Shown piece by piece: positions 41,995 through 50,436 of a stretch of 64,000 nucleotides of DNA. Origin of the DNA: Kribbella pittospori (GTDB lineage Bacteria > Actinomycetota > Actinomycetes > Propionibacteriales > Kribbellaceae). The stretch is from NCBI RefSeq assembly GCF_004331465.1, contig NZ_SJKB01000009.1:248001-312000 (forward strand), given 5' to 3'. Under the pieces are notes generated by a model. The model did no database searches. It had not been told where the DNA came from and was given only the letters and a program-made list of their open reading frames with translations. Every line of letters begins with the position of its first letter. Within the stretch, counting starts at the first letter, position 1. The translations under genes and the position numbers were made by a program.

Positions 41995-44463
41995 TCACCC
42001 GCCCCGGACCGGCGGTGGTTCGGCCGGCTCCCACTCGAGGAGGTCCACGTCGACGGGGGGAGCATCCGCGTCGCGCGGGAGTTGCAGCGTCTTCACCTCG
42101 TGCGGCCGGAACGCCGTGTCGAAGGTGCGACCCAGGATGGTGACTGTGGCCTCGGCGGGGCGGCCGGCTGTTTCGTGGGCGCGGACGATGAGGGCGCCGT
42201 TGTTGTCCTCAGCCCGTTTGACGACGGCGAAGGCCACGTGGTCGGCACCCTTCACGGTCAGGTAGGACTGCGAGGCCGGGAGCGGACCGTCGTGGAAGCA
42301 CTCGATCAGCGGGGTGACTGGTTGATTGAGCTCGGCCGCCCGGCGGACGACGCCGGCCGCCCGCCAGTCGCCGTCGTGCGGTTGCAGGCGATACGTGAAG
42401 CGCTGGAGGCCTTGATCGAGGTACTCGTACACGCCGTCGTCGTCGAGCCGGCGCGGATCGTGCCATGCATAGACAGGCGATCGCACCGCCGTCATCGCCA
42501 GCACGGACCGCCCCGCGGTCGATCCATCCACCGCGAACGAGTACTTCCCGTCGTTCAGGACCGCGACCCCACCCTCGCCACCGGAGACGTCGACCCACGC
42601 GTGCGACGGCACCTCCTCGCGATTCTGCTCCCGGACCAGGTGCCCGTACGGAATCTCATGCGTCGCCTCCGCCTGCCGCAGCGCGAACGGGAAGCACAGC
42701 TTCAGCGCCTTCAGCCGCTCCCGCCAGTCGACCGTCACCCGTACCTCGACCGCGTCCGACTCCGCGTCGAGCACGAACTCCTCCACCAGTCGGGAGTCCT
42801 GGTACGCAGATTCCACCCGGATCAGCTGACGCACCGGCCCGTCCGCGAGCCGCCGTACCCGGGTGACCTCGAAGGCGCCGGCCGTCTTCCACAGCGAGCG
42901 GACTCCGTGGCTCCAGGTGTCGGTGTCGTCGTCGATCACCTGTGCGTGCGCGACTCCGGAGGCCAGCAGGTTGGGCCCGGTGGCCGTCGCCAGCGTCTTC
43001 AGCCAGCCGGTGGCCGGATCGATCTCGGCCCGGACGACGCCGTTGTCGAGCCTCAGCCTGTCATCCGACGGCTGGCCCAGATGGTACGACGTGTCGCCCG
43101 GACGCATCGTGTAGAGCTGGTACCCGAGCGGCGGAAGCGTTGCCTTGAAGGCGATCCGGCGCCGGCCGTTGGCCGTCGCGGTCGAGCGCACCTCCTGGAC
43201 GGCGATCGGCCGCCCGCCGAGGCCCTCCGACAGCGCGATCGCACCGCGCAGCGGCGCAGGGTACCCGAGCTCGAGCTCGACCGTCGCCGTCACGGGCCAC
43301 GCGTGCGGGTTGAAGACGGCGACCGGGACCATCGCGGACTCGGCCGGGATGTCGATCTGCCGCGCGATCGACTGGATCGAGCGGTTCGCCAGCCGCGCCG
43401 CGATCGCCTTCGCCTCGCCGAGTTGGTCGCGCGCATCGTCGTACGCCGGCTCGATCGCGGTGCCGGCCGCGATGTCGTGGAACTGGTTGAACAGCACTTG
43501 TTTCCAGGCGTGTCCGAGCTCCGCGGTGGCGTCCGGCATGCCGCTCACCTCGGCCGCGACGGTCGCCCACTTCTCCGCGGCGAGCAACGCCTGCTCGGCC
43601 AGCCGGTTCTGTCGCTTGATGCCGGAGTGCGCGGCGTAGCAGCCGATGGCGTGCGGTTGCAGTTCGCTCGCGTGCACCGGGATGCCGTCGAAGGTGCGGG
43701 CCTCGTCGAAGAAGCGGCGCATCGTGGACGGGAACATCTCTGGGAACAGATCGCGCTCGGCCAGCTGTTTGATCGACTCGATGTTCTCGATCGTGGGACC
43801 GCCACCGTGGTTGCCGACGCCGTAGAAGACCATCAGTGGCTCCGTTGTCACCGGCAACTGTTGGACCGCCTTGGTGACGTGGCCGGAGATCTCGCCGCCG
43901 GGTGAGCAGTACTCGTGCGGGATCCGGTAGGCCAGCACCCGGGAGCCGTCCGCAGCCTCCCACCAGAACTTCTGGCCGGGCAGCTCGCGTTCGTGACGCT
44001 GCGGCCGGAGGAACGCATAGGAGTCCAGCCGGGCCTTGCTGAGCAGCTGTGGCAGGGTGGCGTTGTGGCCGAACGGGTCGACGTTGCACCCGACCGTCGC
44101 GATCACGCCGAGGTGCTCAGCGAGCCACCGCTGCGAGTACAGCGCGTGCCGGACGAACGCCTCGCCGCCGGGGAGATTGCAGTCCGGCTCGACCCACCAG
44201 CCGCCGACGATCTCGAAGCGGCCTTCGGTCACTCGCTTGCGGATCCGCTCGAACAGCTCGGGGTCGTGCTCGTCGATCCAGCTCAAGTAGGCGACCGAGT
44301 CCGCAGTGAAGACGTAGTCCGGATACTCGTCCATCCGGTCCAGCGCGGATCGGAACGTTGCCCGCACCTCCTGGAATCCCTCCTGCCACTGCCAGAGCCA
44401 CACCGCGTCGGTGTGGGCGTTTCCGATCATGTGCAGCGGGCCTCTGGCCCCAGTCTGTGTCAT
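41995..44463 (-). CDS. GH38 alpha-mannosidase
   Basis: An 822-residue retaining glycosidase of family 38, a normal length, with no signal peptide, so it acts in the cytosol on imported oligosaccharides. The N-terminal GNAHTDAVWLW has zinc ligands His17 and Asp19, and the nucleophile Asp129 is in CNVDPFGHNA. Later GVGNHGGGPT and the beta-sandwich C-terminus are typical. It overlaps the SIS gene by 4 nt and is the last gene of the import operon. Mannose-containing glycans are the likely substrates. Confidence 0.94.
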   Translation of the reverse strand: MTQTGARGPLHMIGNAHTDAVWLWQWQEGFQEVRATFRSALDRMDEYPDYVFTADSVAYLSWIDEHDPELFERIRKRVTEGRFEIVGGWWVEPDCNLPGGEAFVRHALYSQRWLAEHLGVIATVGCNVDPFGHNATLPQLLSKARLDSYAFLRPQRHERELPGQKFWWEAADGSRVLAYRIPHEYCSPGGEISGHVTKAVQQLPVTTEPLMVFYGVGNHGGGPTIENIESIKQLAERDLFPEMFPSTMRRFFDEARTFDGIPVHASELQPHAIGCYAAHSGIKRQNRLAEQALLAAEKWATVAAEVSGMPDATAELGHAWKQVLFNQFHDIAAGTAIEPAYDDARDQLGEAKAIAARLANRSIQSIARQIDIPAESAMVPVAVFNPHAWPVTATVELELGYPAPLRGAIALSEGLGGRPIAVQEVRSTATANGRRRIAFKATLPPLGYQLYTMRPGDTSYHLGQPSDDRLRLDNGVVRAEIDPATGWLKTLATATGPNLLASGVAHAQVIDDDTDTWSHGVRSLWKTAGAFEVTRVRRLADGPVRQLIRVESAYQDSRLVEEFVLDAESDAVEVRVTVDWRERLKALKLCFPFALRQAEATHEIPYGHLVREQNREEVPSHAWVDVSGGEGGVAVLNDGKYSFAVDGSTAGRSVLAMTAVRSPVYAWHDPRRLDDDGVYEYLDQGLQRFTYRLQPHDGDWRAAGVVRRAAELNQPVTPLIECFHDGPLPASQSYLTVKGADHVAFAVVKRAEDNNGALIVRAHETAGRPAEATVTILGRTFDTAFRPHEVKTLQLPRDADAPPVDVDLLEWEPAEPPPVRGG

Positions 44464-45056
44464 CGCTGCTGCTCCCCGGTGTCGGACGCCCAGCGGTCGA
44501 CGAGTTCGCTGACCAGGTGCAGGGCGAGGACGTGCATCTCCTGGATCCGGGCCGTCTCCTCGGCCGGTACGACGACGGCCAGGTCGGCCGCGGCCGCGAG
44601 GTCCTTGCCGCGCGTCGAGGTGAAGGCCACCGAGCAGGCGCCGTTGGCCCGGGCGGCGGCGAGCCCGTTGACGACCGTGGGCGACGTACCCGATGTGCTG
44701 AACCCGATCACCATGTCCTGTGGCCGGACCAAGGCTGTGATCTGGCGCGCGAACACATCGTCGTACCCGTAGTCGTTGGCGATGCAGCTGACGACCGCGG
44801 CGTCACCGATCAGCGCGACGGCGGGCAGGGGACGGCGCTCGCGCAGGTAGCGTCCGATCAGCTCGCCGGCCAGATGCTGCGCGTCGGCGGCCGAGCCACC
44901 GTTGCCGCAGGTGTAGAGCACACCGCCCAGCCCGAGCCGGCGGATCAGCTCGTCGGCGATCGCCTGCACCTGCGGGAGTTGCTCGCGCATGCCGGCGGTG
45001 ACCTCGGAATGCCGCTCCAACTGCCCGTCCAGCAGTCCGTCGAGTCTCGTGGTCAC
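44460..45056 (-). CDS. SIS-domain sugar-phosphate isomerase (GmhA-like)
   Basis: A 198-residue protein with one SIS domain. TCGNGGSAADAQHLAGEL (about 49-66) and GFSTSGTSPTVV (about 117-128) match the sedoheptulose-7-phosphate isomerase group. No heptose pathway genes are near, so here it may isomerise another aldose/ketose phosphate such as mannose-6-phosphate (inference). Its GTG overlaps the ROK stop (GTGA). Confidence 0.88.
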   Translation of the reverse strand: MTTRLDGLLDGQLERHSEVTAGMREQLPQVQAIADELIRRLGLGGVLYTCGNGGSAADAQHLAGELIGRYLRERRPLPAVALIGDAAVVSCIANDYGYDDVFARQITALVRPQDMVIGFSTSGTSPTVVNGLAAARANGACSVAFTSTRGKDLAAAADLAVVVPAEETARIQEMHVLALHLVSELVDRWASDTGEQQR

Positions 45057-46033
45057 AGTGCCCTCAGACGCTCGTAGGCGATTGCCGCGGCGCCGAGAAC
45101 TCCGACTGCGTCGCCATGGCGGGTCAGCACCACGTCACACGCCCTGGAGGCCGGCGGCATCGCCTGCCGCAGCGCCGCCTCCCGCACCGGATCCAGCAGT
45201 TCACCGCCGGCTCGCGTCACTCCACCGCCGAGTACGACGAGCTGCGGTTCGCAGACGTTGATCAGTACGGCGACCATCCGGCCGAGCATCGCGGTCGTCT
45301 CGTCCCAGATCGCCCGGGCCACGGCGTCCCCGGCCCGGGCATGGTCGGCGACATCCTTCGCGGTGATGGCCGCCGGCCCCGCGAGACTCGAGTCCGGTCG
45401 ATCCGCGACTGCCTCGGCCGCCCGGCGCGCGATCGACGTACCCGAGACGTAGGCCTCGGCGCAGCCGCGGGCACCGCACCCACAGGCTCGACCCTGCCAG
45501 TCGACGACGACATGGCCGAGCTCGCCACCTTGCCGCGCCGCGCCGCGAAACAACTTGCCATCCATGACCACGCCGCCGCCGAAGCCGGTCGAGACCGTGA
45601 GGTAGACGAGGTCCCGCACATCCCAGCCACCCCAGCGGTACTCACCCAGCGCGGCGGCGGTCGCGTCGTTCTCCACGTAGGTCGGAAGGCCGAAGCGCTC
45701 GGCCACCATCCGGCCGAGCGGCACCTCGTCCCATCCCGGCAACCCGGGCGGTCCGAGGATCACCCCGGTCCGCGGATCGAGCGGACCACCACATCCCACG
45801 CCGACCGCCACCACCCGCTCGCCGGACGGGCCGGTCTGCGCACCCGATTCGGCCAGCGCCTGTTCACCCAGGTCCAGCAGGCGTTTCACGACCGCGGCAG
45901 GTCCTTCGCCGACGACAGTCTCGACCTGGCACAGCGAACGCAACGCACCGTCGGGAGCGACGACGCCGGCGGCGAGCTTCGTGCCGCCGACGTCGAGGGC
46001 CAGGACCGGCTGCCACGGGGGATGCGAGCTCAC
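45053..46033 (-). CDS. ROK-family sugar kinase
   Basis: A 326-residue kinase. The ATP loop is ALDVGGTKLAAG (about 12-23), the catalytic region includes ENDATAAALGE, and the zinc motif CGCGARGCAEAYVSG is complete. No helix-turn-helix is present, so it is an enzyme and not a NagC/XylR-type repressor. It probably phosphorylates the hexose freed by the glycosidases. GTG 46033 starts 2 nt after the permease stop. Confidence 0.93.
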   Translation of the reverse strand: MSSHPPWQPVLALDVGGTKLAAGVVAPDGALRSLCQVETVVGEGPAAVVKRLLDLGEQALAESGAQTGPSGERVVAVGVGCGGPLDPRTGVILGPPGLPGWDEVPLGRMVAERFGLPTYVENDATAAALGEYRWGGWDVRDLVYLTVSTGFGGGVVMDGKLFRGAARQGGELGHVVVDWQGRACGCGARGCAEAYVSGTSIARRAAEAVADRPDSSLAGPAAITAKDVADHARAGDAVARAIWDETTAMLGRMVAVLINVCEPQLVVLGGGVTRAGGELLDPVREAALRQAMPPASRACDVVLTRHGDAVGVLGAAAIAYERLRAL

Positions 46034-46035
46034 GC

Positions 46036-46866
46036 TCAGCCTTTCTGCGCGGTTGTCGCCACGCCGTCGAGGATGTATCGCTGGCCGATCGCGAACAGCA
46101 GGATCATCGGCACCACGGCGATCACGCTGGCGGCCACCGCGATCTCCCACTCGTAGTGGCCGGACAGGGCGAAGGCGTCGATGATCTGCTTGAGGCCGCG
46201 GGGCATCGTGAAGTAGTCCGGAGTCTGCAGATAGATCAGGGGTCTCATCAGGTCCGACCAGCTCGCCTTGAACTCGAAGACGAACACGATCACCAGGGCC
46301 GGCTTGCACAACGGGAACGCGATCCGCCGGAACAGGCCGAAGTACCCGCACCCGTCGACCCGGGCCGCCTCGAACAGTTCGCGCGGGATGCCGAGGAAGA
46401 ACTGCCGCAGCAGGAAGACGTAGAACGCGGAGCCGAACAGGTTCTGCGCCCAGAGCGGGATCTGGGTGTCGATCATGCCGAGCCGGTTCCAGATCAGGTA
46501 GACCGGGATCATCGTCACCGCACCCGGCAGCATCATCGTCGACAGCAGCACGCCGAACAGCAGGTTCCGCCCACGGAAGCGGAAATACGCGAAGCCGAAC
46601 GCCACCAGCGCACTCGACAACGTCACCGTCGCGGCCGCCATGAACCCGACCGTGAGCGAGTTCGTCAGCCAGCGCAGCACCGGCGCGGCGTCCCAGACGC
46701 GCACGTAGTTCGACGGCTGGAACACCTCCGGGATCAGCCGGTTGTCGAACACCTGCGACCGTGGTTTCAGTGACGCCGAGACCAGCCAGACCAGCGGATA
46801 CACGAACGCGAACGTCGCCAGTGTCAGGAAGAACAGGAAGGGCAACCGCCGCCAAGGGATCGTCAT
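46036..46866 (-). CDS. Sugar ABC transporter permease (MalG-like)
   Basis: A 276-residue inner permease with six predicted helices. The EAA loop reads FEAARVDGCGYFGLFRRIAF (about 190-209), which contacts the ATPase. TGATG links it to the upstream permease stop. No ATPase gene is in the window, so it probably shares an MsiK-type ATPase encoded elsewhere. Confidence 0.94.
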   Translation of the reverse strand: MTIPWRRLPFLFFLTLATFAFVYPLVWLVSASLKPRSQVFDNRLIPEVFQPSNYVRVWDAAPVLRWLTNSLTVGFMAAATVTLSSALVAFGFAYFRFRGRNLLFGVLLSTMMLPGAVTMIPVYLIWNRLGMIDTQIPLWAQNLFGSAFYVFLLRQFFLGIPRELFEAARVDGCGYFGLFRRIAFPLCKPALVIVFVFEFKASWSDLMRPLIYLQTPDYFTMPRGLKQIIDAFALSGHYEWEIAVAASVIAVVPMILLFAIGQRYILDGVATTAQKG

Positions 46867-47837
46867 CAGCGTTCCCCGTGGTAGTAGACGTACCGGTTGC
46901 CGATCCGCACCTGGATGAAGGTGATCAGCAGGATGATCACGAACAGCAGCCAGGCCATCGCCGAGGCGAAGCCCATCTTGAAGAACTGGAAGGCGTTCTG
47001 GAACAGGTAGACCATGTACACCAGCGACTCCTCCGAGGCCGCCGCCTTCTGCTGTGGCCCGTAGAACATCGTGTAGGCCTGGTCGAACATCTGCATCGCC
47101 GCGATCGTGTTCGTGATCACGGTGAAGAACAGCGCACCGGAGATCATCGGCACGGTGATCCGGAAGAACCGCGTCACCGGCCCGGCCCCGTCGAGTTCGG
47201 CCGCCTCGTACAACTGCTTCGGTACGCCGTTCAGCGCGGCGAGGTAGATCACCACCGTCCCACCGAGAGTCCACAGACTCACGATCGCGAGCGACGGCTT
47301 CAGCCAGTTCGGATCGGTCGTCCAGTTCGGGCCGTTGATGCCGACCCAGCCGAGGACCTTGTTCACCAGGCCCTGCTGACCGTTCAGCAGCAGCAGGAAC
47401 ATCGCCGCCGCGGCGACGGCCGGCGTCATCTCCGGCAGGTAGAACGCGGTCCGGAAGAAGCCACCGGCTCGGCCGACGCGTTGCAGCATCATCGCCAGGG
47501 CCAGCGCGAACACCGTGCCCAGCGGGACGAACATGGCCGCGTAGACGAAGGTGTTGCTGAGCGACTTCAGCACTCGAGGGTCGTCGAACAGTTCGCGGTA
47601 GTTGTCCAGACCGACCGCGTGCGGCGCCTGGATCATCTGGTAGTCGGTGAACGACAGCGCCAGGCTGGCGATCATCGGACCGGCGGTGAAGACCAGGAAC
47701 CCGATGACCCAGGGCGCGACGAACGCCAGGCCGGCCCGGTCCTCCCGCTTCGCCAGCGGACTGCGCTTCGGCCGGTGCCGGCGGCGCGCGGGCGCGGCCT
47801 GCTCGCTCGCCGCCGGTCGCTCGACGGTGGTCGTCAT
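46866..47837 (-). CDS. Sugar ABC transporter permease (MalF-like)
   Basis: A 323-residue membrane protein with a basic N-terminal tail, six predicted helices and the EAA loop LYEAAELDGAGPVTRFFRIT (about 202-221). It pairs with the MalG-like permease. The start at 47837 is 1 nt after the binding protein stop. Homologues transport oligosaccharides (CUT1 family). Confidence 0.94.
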   Translation of the reverse strand: MTTTVERPAASEQAAPARRRHRPKRSPLAKREDRAGLAFVAPWVIGFLVFTAGPMIASLALSFTDYQMIQAPHAVGLDNYRELFDDPRVLKSLSNTFVYAAMFVPLGTVFALALAMMLQRVGRAGGFFRTAFYLPEMTPAVAAAAMFLLLLNGQQGLVNKVLGWVGINGPNWTTDPNWLKPSLAIVSLWTLGGTVVIYLAALNGVPKQLYEAAELDGAGPVTRFFRITVPMISGALFFTVITNTIAAMQMFDQAYTMFYGPQQKAAASEESLVYMVYLFQNAFQFFKMGFASAMAWLLFVIILLITFIQVRIGNRYVYYHGER

Positions 47838-47838
47838 G

Positions 47839-49209
47839 TCAGCCCTGCGAAGCCTTGTCGAAGGCCGCCTTGGCCTCGGTCTGGGCCTGGTCGAGCGCGT
47901 CCTTCGGTGCGGCCGAACCGGCCAGCGCCTTGCCGACCGCGCTCTTCCAGGCGGCGTCGATCTCCGCACCGGCCGCCGACGGGTTCAGCGACTTCGCCTT
48001 GTCCAGCACGTCGTAGTAGTTGTTGATCGCCTGGTCGAAGCCGGCGTCACCACTGGGCTTCAGGTACTGCGCCTTGATCTCCTCGTCGGCCTTCTTGTTG
48101 CCGGTGAACAGTCCGGTGAAGAAGCTCTTGTCCTTGGCCACGGTCTGCATCCGTGCCTCGGCCGCCTTGTGCCAGGTCTCCAGCGAGGTCATCGTCTTGG
48201 CCCACTTGCAGGCGGCGTCGGCGTTCTTCGCGCCCTTCGGCACCACCCAGGCCGAACCGCCGATCGTGCTGATCGGCTGACCCTGGCGGTCGGTGAACGG
48301 CGTGGACTGCAGTTGCAGACCGTTGGCCCGCGAGTCGAGCAGGACATTCACGTACCAGTTCTCGATCGGGAACGCGGCCAGCTGGTCCTTGGTGAACTGG
48401 TTCTTCGCGCCGAACAGGTCGAAGGTGTCACGGAAGGTCTTGAAGTTGGACCAGCCGCCCTGGTCGTTGATCAGCTTGATCGTGTACTCCAGCGCCTCGA
48501 CCGCCTTCGGGTCGTTCAGGTTCGGCTCGCCGCCGGGCTTGACCAGCTCGGCACCGTTGGCCGCAGCCCAGAGTGGGAAGAGGTCCGATACCTTCGGGTC
48601 GAAGCCGATCCGGGCCGGCCGGCCGTTCTTCGCGACGTACAGCTTCTTCGCGGTCTGCTCGAGCTTGTCCCAGTCGGCGGTCTGGATGTCGCCGACCGCG
48701 ACGCCGGCCGACGTCAGCGCCTTGCCGCTGATCAGGTTGGCCGAGACGGTGTAGAACTCCGGGATGCCGTAGGTCTTGTCCTTCAGGCGCACCTCGTTCA
48801 TCGCGGCTTCGCGATACTGTGTGGTATCGATTCCACTGTTCTTGATGCAGTCGTCCAGCGGCTGGATCGCGCCCTTGGCCGCGTACGTCCCGATCAGGCT
48901 GCGAGCCATGTAGACCACGTCCGGCGGATTGCCGCTGGAGACCGCGGTGAGGAACTGCTGGGCGTCGAAGTCGCCCTTGTTGTTCTTCACCGTGACGGTC
49001 GGGTACGCCGCCTTGAATGCGGCGATCCGGGACTGCGCCACCTCGTCCTCACCGCTGAAACCCATCACGTTGAGGGTCCCGGACGGGGTCGAGTCGGCGG
49101 AGCCCTGACTGCTGCTCCCGCCGCCGGCATCCTTGTTCCCGACGCCGGCGCAGGCCGTGAGCGCCAGCGTGCCGGCCGCCAGCACCACGGGAAGGCGCAA
49201 GTGCTTCAT
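47839..49209 (-). CDS. Sugar ABC transporter substrate-binding lipoprotein
   Basis: A 456-residue CUT1-type binding protein with a lipoprotein signal (MKHLRLPVVLAAGTLALTAC, lipobox LTAC with Cys20) and a Gly/Ser linker. Two lobes follow, with FPIENWYVNVLLD near the hinge. It captures the glycan outside the cell for the two permeases. AGGAG lies 9 nt before ATG 49209. It is the first gene of the import operon, under a 22-bp perfect operator. Confidence 0.95.
   Translation of the reverse strand: MKHLRLPVVLAAGTLALTACAGVGNKDAGGGSSSQGSADSTPSGTLNVMGFSGEDEVAQSRIAAFKAAYPTVTVKNNKGDFDAQQFLTAVSSGNPPDVVYMARSLIGTYAAKGAIQPLDDCIKNSGIDTTQYREAAMNEVRLKDKTYGIPEFYTVSANLISGKALTSAGVAVGDIQTADWDKLEQTAKKLYVAKNGRPARIGFDPKVSDLFPLWAAANGAELVKPGGEPNLNDPKAVEALEYTIKLINDQGGWSNFKTFRDTFDLFGAKNQFTKDQLAAFPIENWYVNVLLDSRANGLQLQSTPFTDRQGQPISTIGGSAWVVPKGAKNADAACKWAKTMTSLETWHKAAEARMQTVAKDKSFFTGLFTGNKKADEEIKAQYLKPSGDAGFDQAINNYYDVLDKAKSLNPSAAGAEIDAAWKSAVGKALAGSAAPKDALDQAQTEAKAAFDKASQG
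48821..48836. promoter_or_regulatory. Operator-like GTGGTATCGATTCCAC inside the binding-protein gene
   Basis: Contains TGGTATCGATTCCA, fitting TGGnATCGATnCCA. It lies about 410 bp downstream of the main operator, inside the coding region. It could act as an auxiliary operator for looping, or be chance. Confidence 0.4.
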
Positions 49210-49247
49210 TGCGGTTGCTCCTAACCTCGACAGGGGACGAGCGCCGG

Positions 49248-49269
49248 AATGTGGCATCGATGCCACATT
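49248..49269. promoter_or_regulatory. Main LacI-type operator of the import operon
   Basis: A 22-bp perfect palindrome, AATGTGGCATCG plus ATGCCACATT, with core TGGCATCGATGCCA. It lies 39 nt upstream of the binding-protein start and has the CG centre typical of LacI-family sites. Confidence 0.75.
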
Positions 49270-49361
49270 TCCGAATTGCAGGAACCGTACGGGTGAGGTT
49301 CGGGGATCGTCAAGGCGTCACGGCGAGCCTGTGGACAAGCAGCCGCAGGACAGCGCGGAGA

Positions 49362-50423
49362 TCAGCGTGGGGCGGGCCCAGTCGAGCCGCGGACGATCAG
49401 CCGCGGCGGGACTCGGACGATCCGGCGCTTGGGTGGCAACTCGCCACGGATCCTGGCCAGCAGCAACCGGGCGCAGCTGCGGCCCATCTCGACCGTGTGC
49501 TGGTCGACGGTGGTCAACGCCGGCTGCACCAGCGACATCCATGGCACGTCGTCGTACGCCGCCAGGCTGAGCTGGCGCGGGAGCTTCACCCGCCGGTCCT
49601 TCAACTCGGCCAGCGCGCCCTGCGCCAGCACGTTGTTCGCGGAGATGATCGCTGTGACCTCGTGGTCGTTGAGCAGCTTGCGTGTTGTCAGCCGGGCGGC
49701 GTCGGCGTCGAAGCTGGTGTACGCGACCAGGTCCTCGTCGAGGTCCACGGAGTTGTCCAGATGCGCCGCTCGGAACCCGGCCAGCCGGCCCGCTCCGGTC
49801 GACCACTTCGTCTCGTCGATCAGCAAGCCGATCCGGGTGTGGCCGAGGGCAATCAGGTGGTCGGTCAGCTCGCGGGCTCCGGCCTTGTTGTCGCTGAGGA
49901 CGACGTCACCGTTGGAGCGGCCGAGCTCGCGGTCCGCACACACCACGTGGACGCCGTTGTCCTGCAGGACCTGCGGGCACTTGGCCGTCACCGGTGTGAC
50001 GATCACTCCGGGCACCCGCATCGCCAGCAGCGTTTCGGCGGCCTGCATCTCCTCGGCGGGATCGCCGTTGTCGTTGACGAGTACCATCTGGTACTCCGCC
50101 GCCCGCAACTCCTCCTCGATCCCGGCCGCCAGGTCGGCGTAGAACGGGTTGCGCAGGTCGGAGATGAGCACACCGATCGACGTCGAGGTCCGGCTGCGCA
50201 GATTGCGCGCGTTGTGGTCGAGCACATACCCGATCCGCTCAGCCGCAGCACGCACCCGCGCCCGGACCGCGGGGGAGGCGTAGCCACGGGTGTGCAGAGC
50301 CCGTGACACGGTCGACGGTGACACACCGGCCTCCCGGGCCACGTCCTGCACGGTGGGACGTCGTACCGCCGATCGAGGTGTCGGTGCCGACGCCTGCGCC
50401 GCCTGCTGCCCCCGGGGACTCAT
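49362..50423 (-). CDS. LacI-family repressor
   Basis: A 353-residue regulator. The N-terminal helix-turn-helix with hinge reads TVQDVAREAGVSPSTVSRAL (about 24-43), preceded by a 23-residue basic tail. The periplasmic-binding-like domain follows (GVLISDLRNPFYADLAAGIE), ending with LSLAAYDDVPWMSLVQPALT. It lies between the import operon and the glycosidase genes and is the obvious reader of the four TGGnATCGATnCCA sites (inference). A TAGACT box 7 nt upstream gives it its own leaderless promoter. Confidence 0.94.
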   Translation of the reverse strand: MSPRGQQAAQASAPTPRSAVRRPTVQDVAREAGVSPSTVSRALHTRGYASPAVRARVRAAAERIGYVLDHNARNLRSRTSTSIGVLISDLRNPFYADLAAGIEEELRAAEYQMVLVNDNGDPAEEMQAAETLLAMRVPGVIVTPVTAKCPQVLQDNGVHVVCADRELGRSNGDVVLSDNKAGARELTDHLIALGHTRIGLLIDETKWSTGAGRLAGFRAAHLDNSVDLDEDLVAYTSFDADAARLTTRKLLNDHEVTAIISANNVLAQGALAELKDRRVKLPRQLSLAAYDDVPWMSLVQPALTTVDQHTVEMGRSCARLLLARIRGELPPKRRIVRVPPRLIVRGSTGPAPR

Positions 50424-50430
50424 GGCCCGC

Positions 50431-50436
50431 AGTCTA
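50431..50436 (-). promoter_or_regulatory. Leaderless -10 box (TAGACT) of the lacI-type gene
   Basis: TAGACT on the minus strand, 7 nt before ATG 50423, overlapping the stop codon of the upstream glycosidase gene. Confidence 0.5.

Noticed and set aside
42082..43905. 607-codon plus-strand ORF opposite the mannosidase
   Set aside because: Composition is Arg/Leu/Val-rich without domains, while the minus strand has full GH38 motifs.
44460..45056. Heptose (LPS-type) biosynthesis role for the GmhA-like protein
   Set aside because: No GmhB, HldE or other heptose genes nearby, and the gene is embedded in a sugar-import operon.
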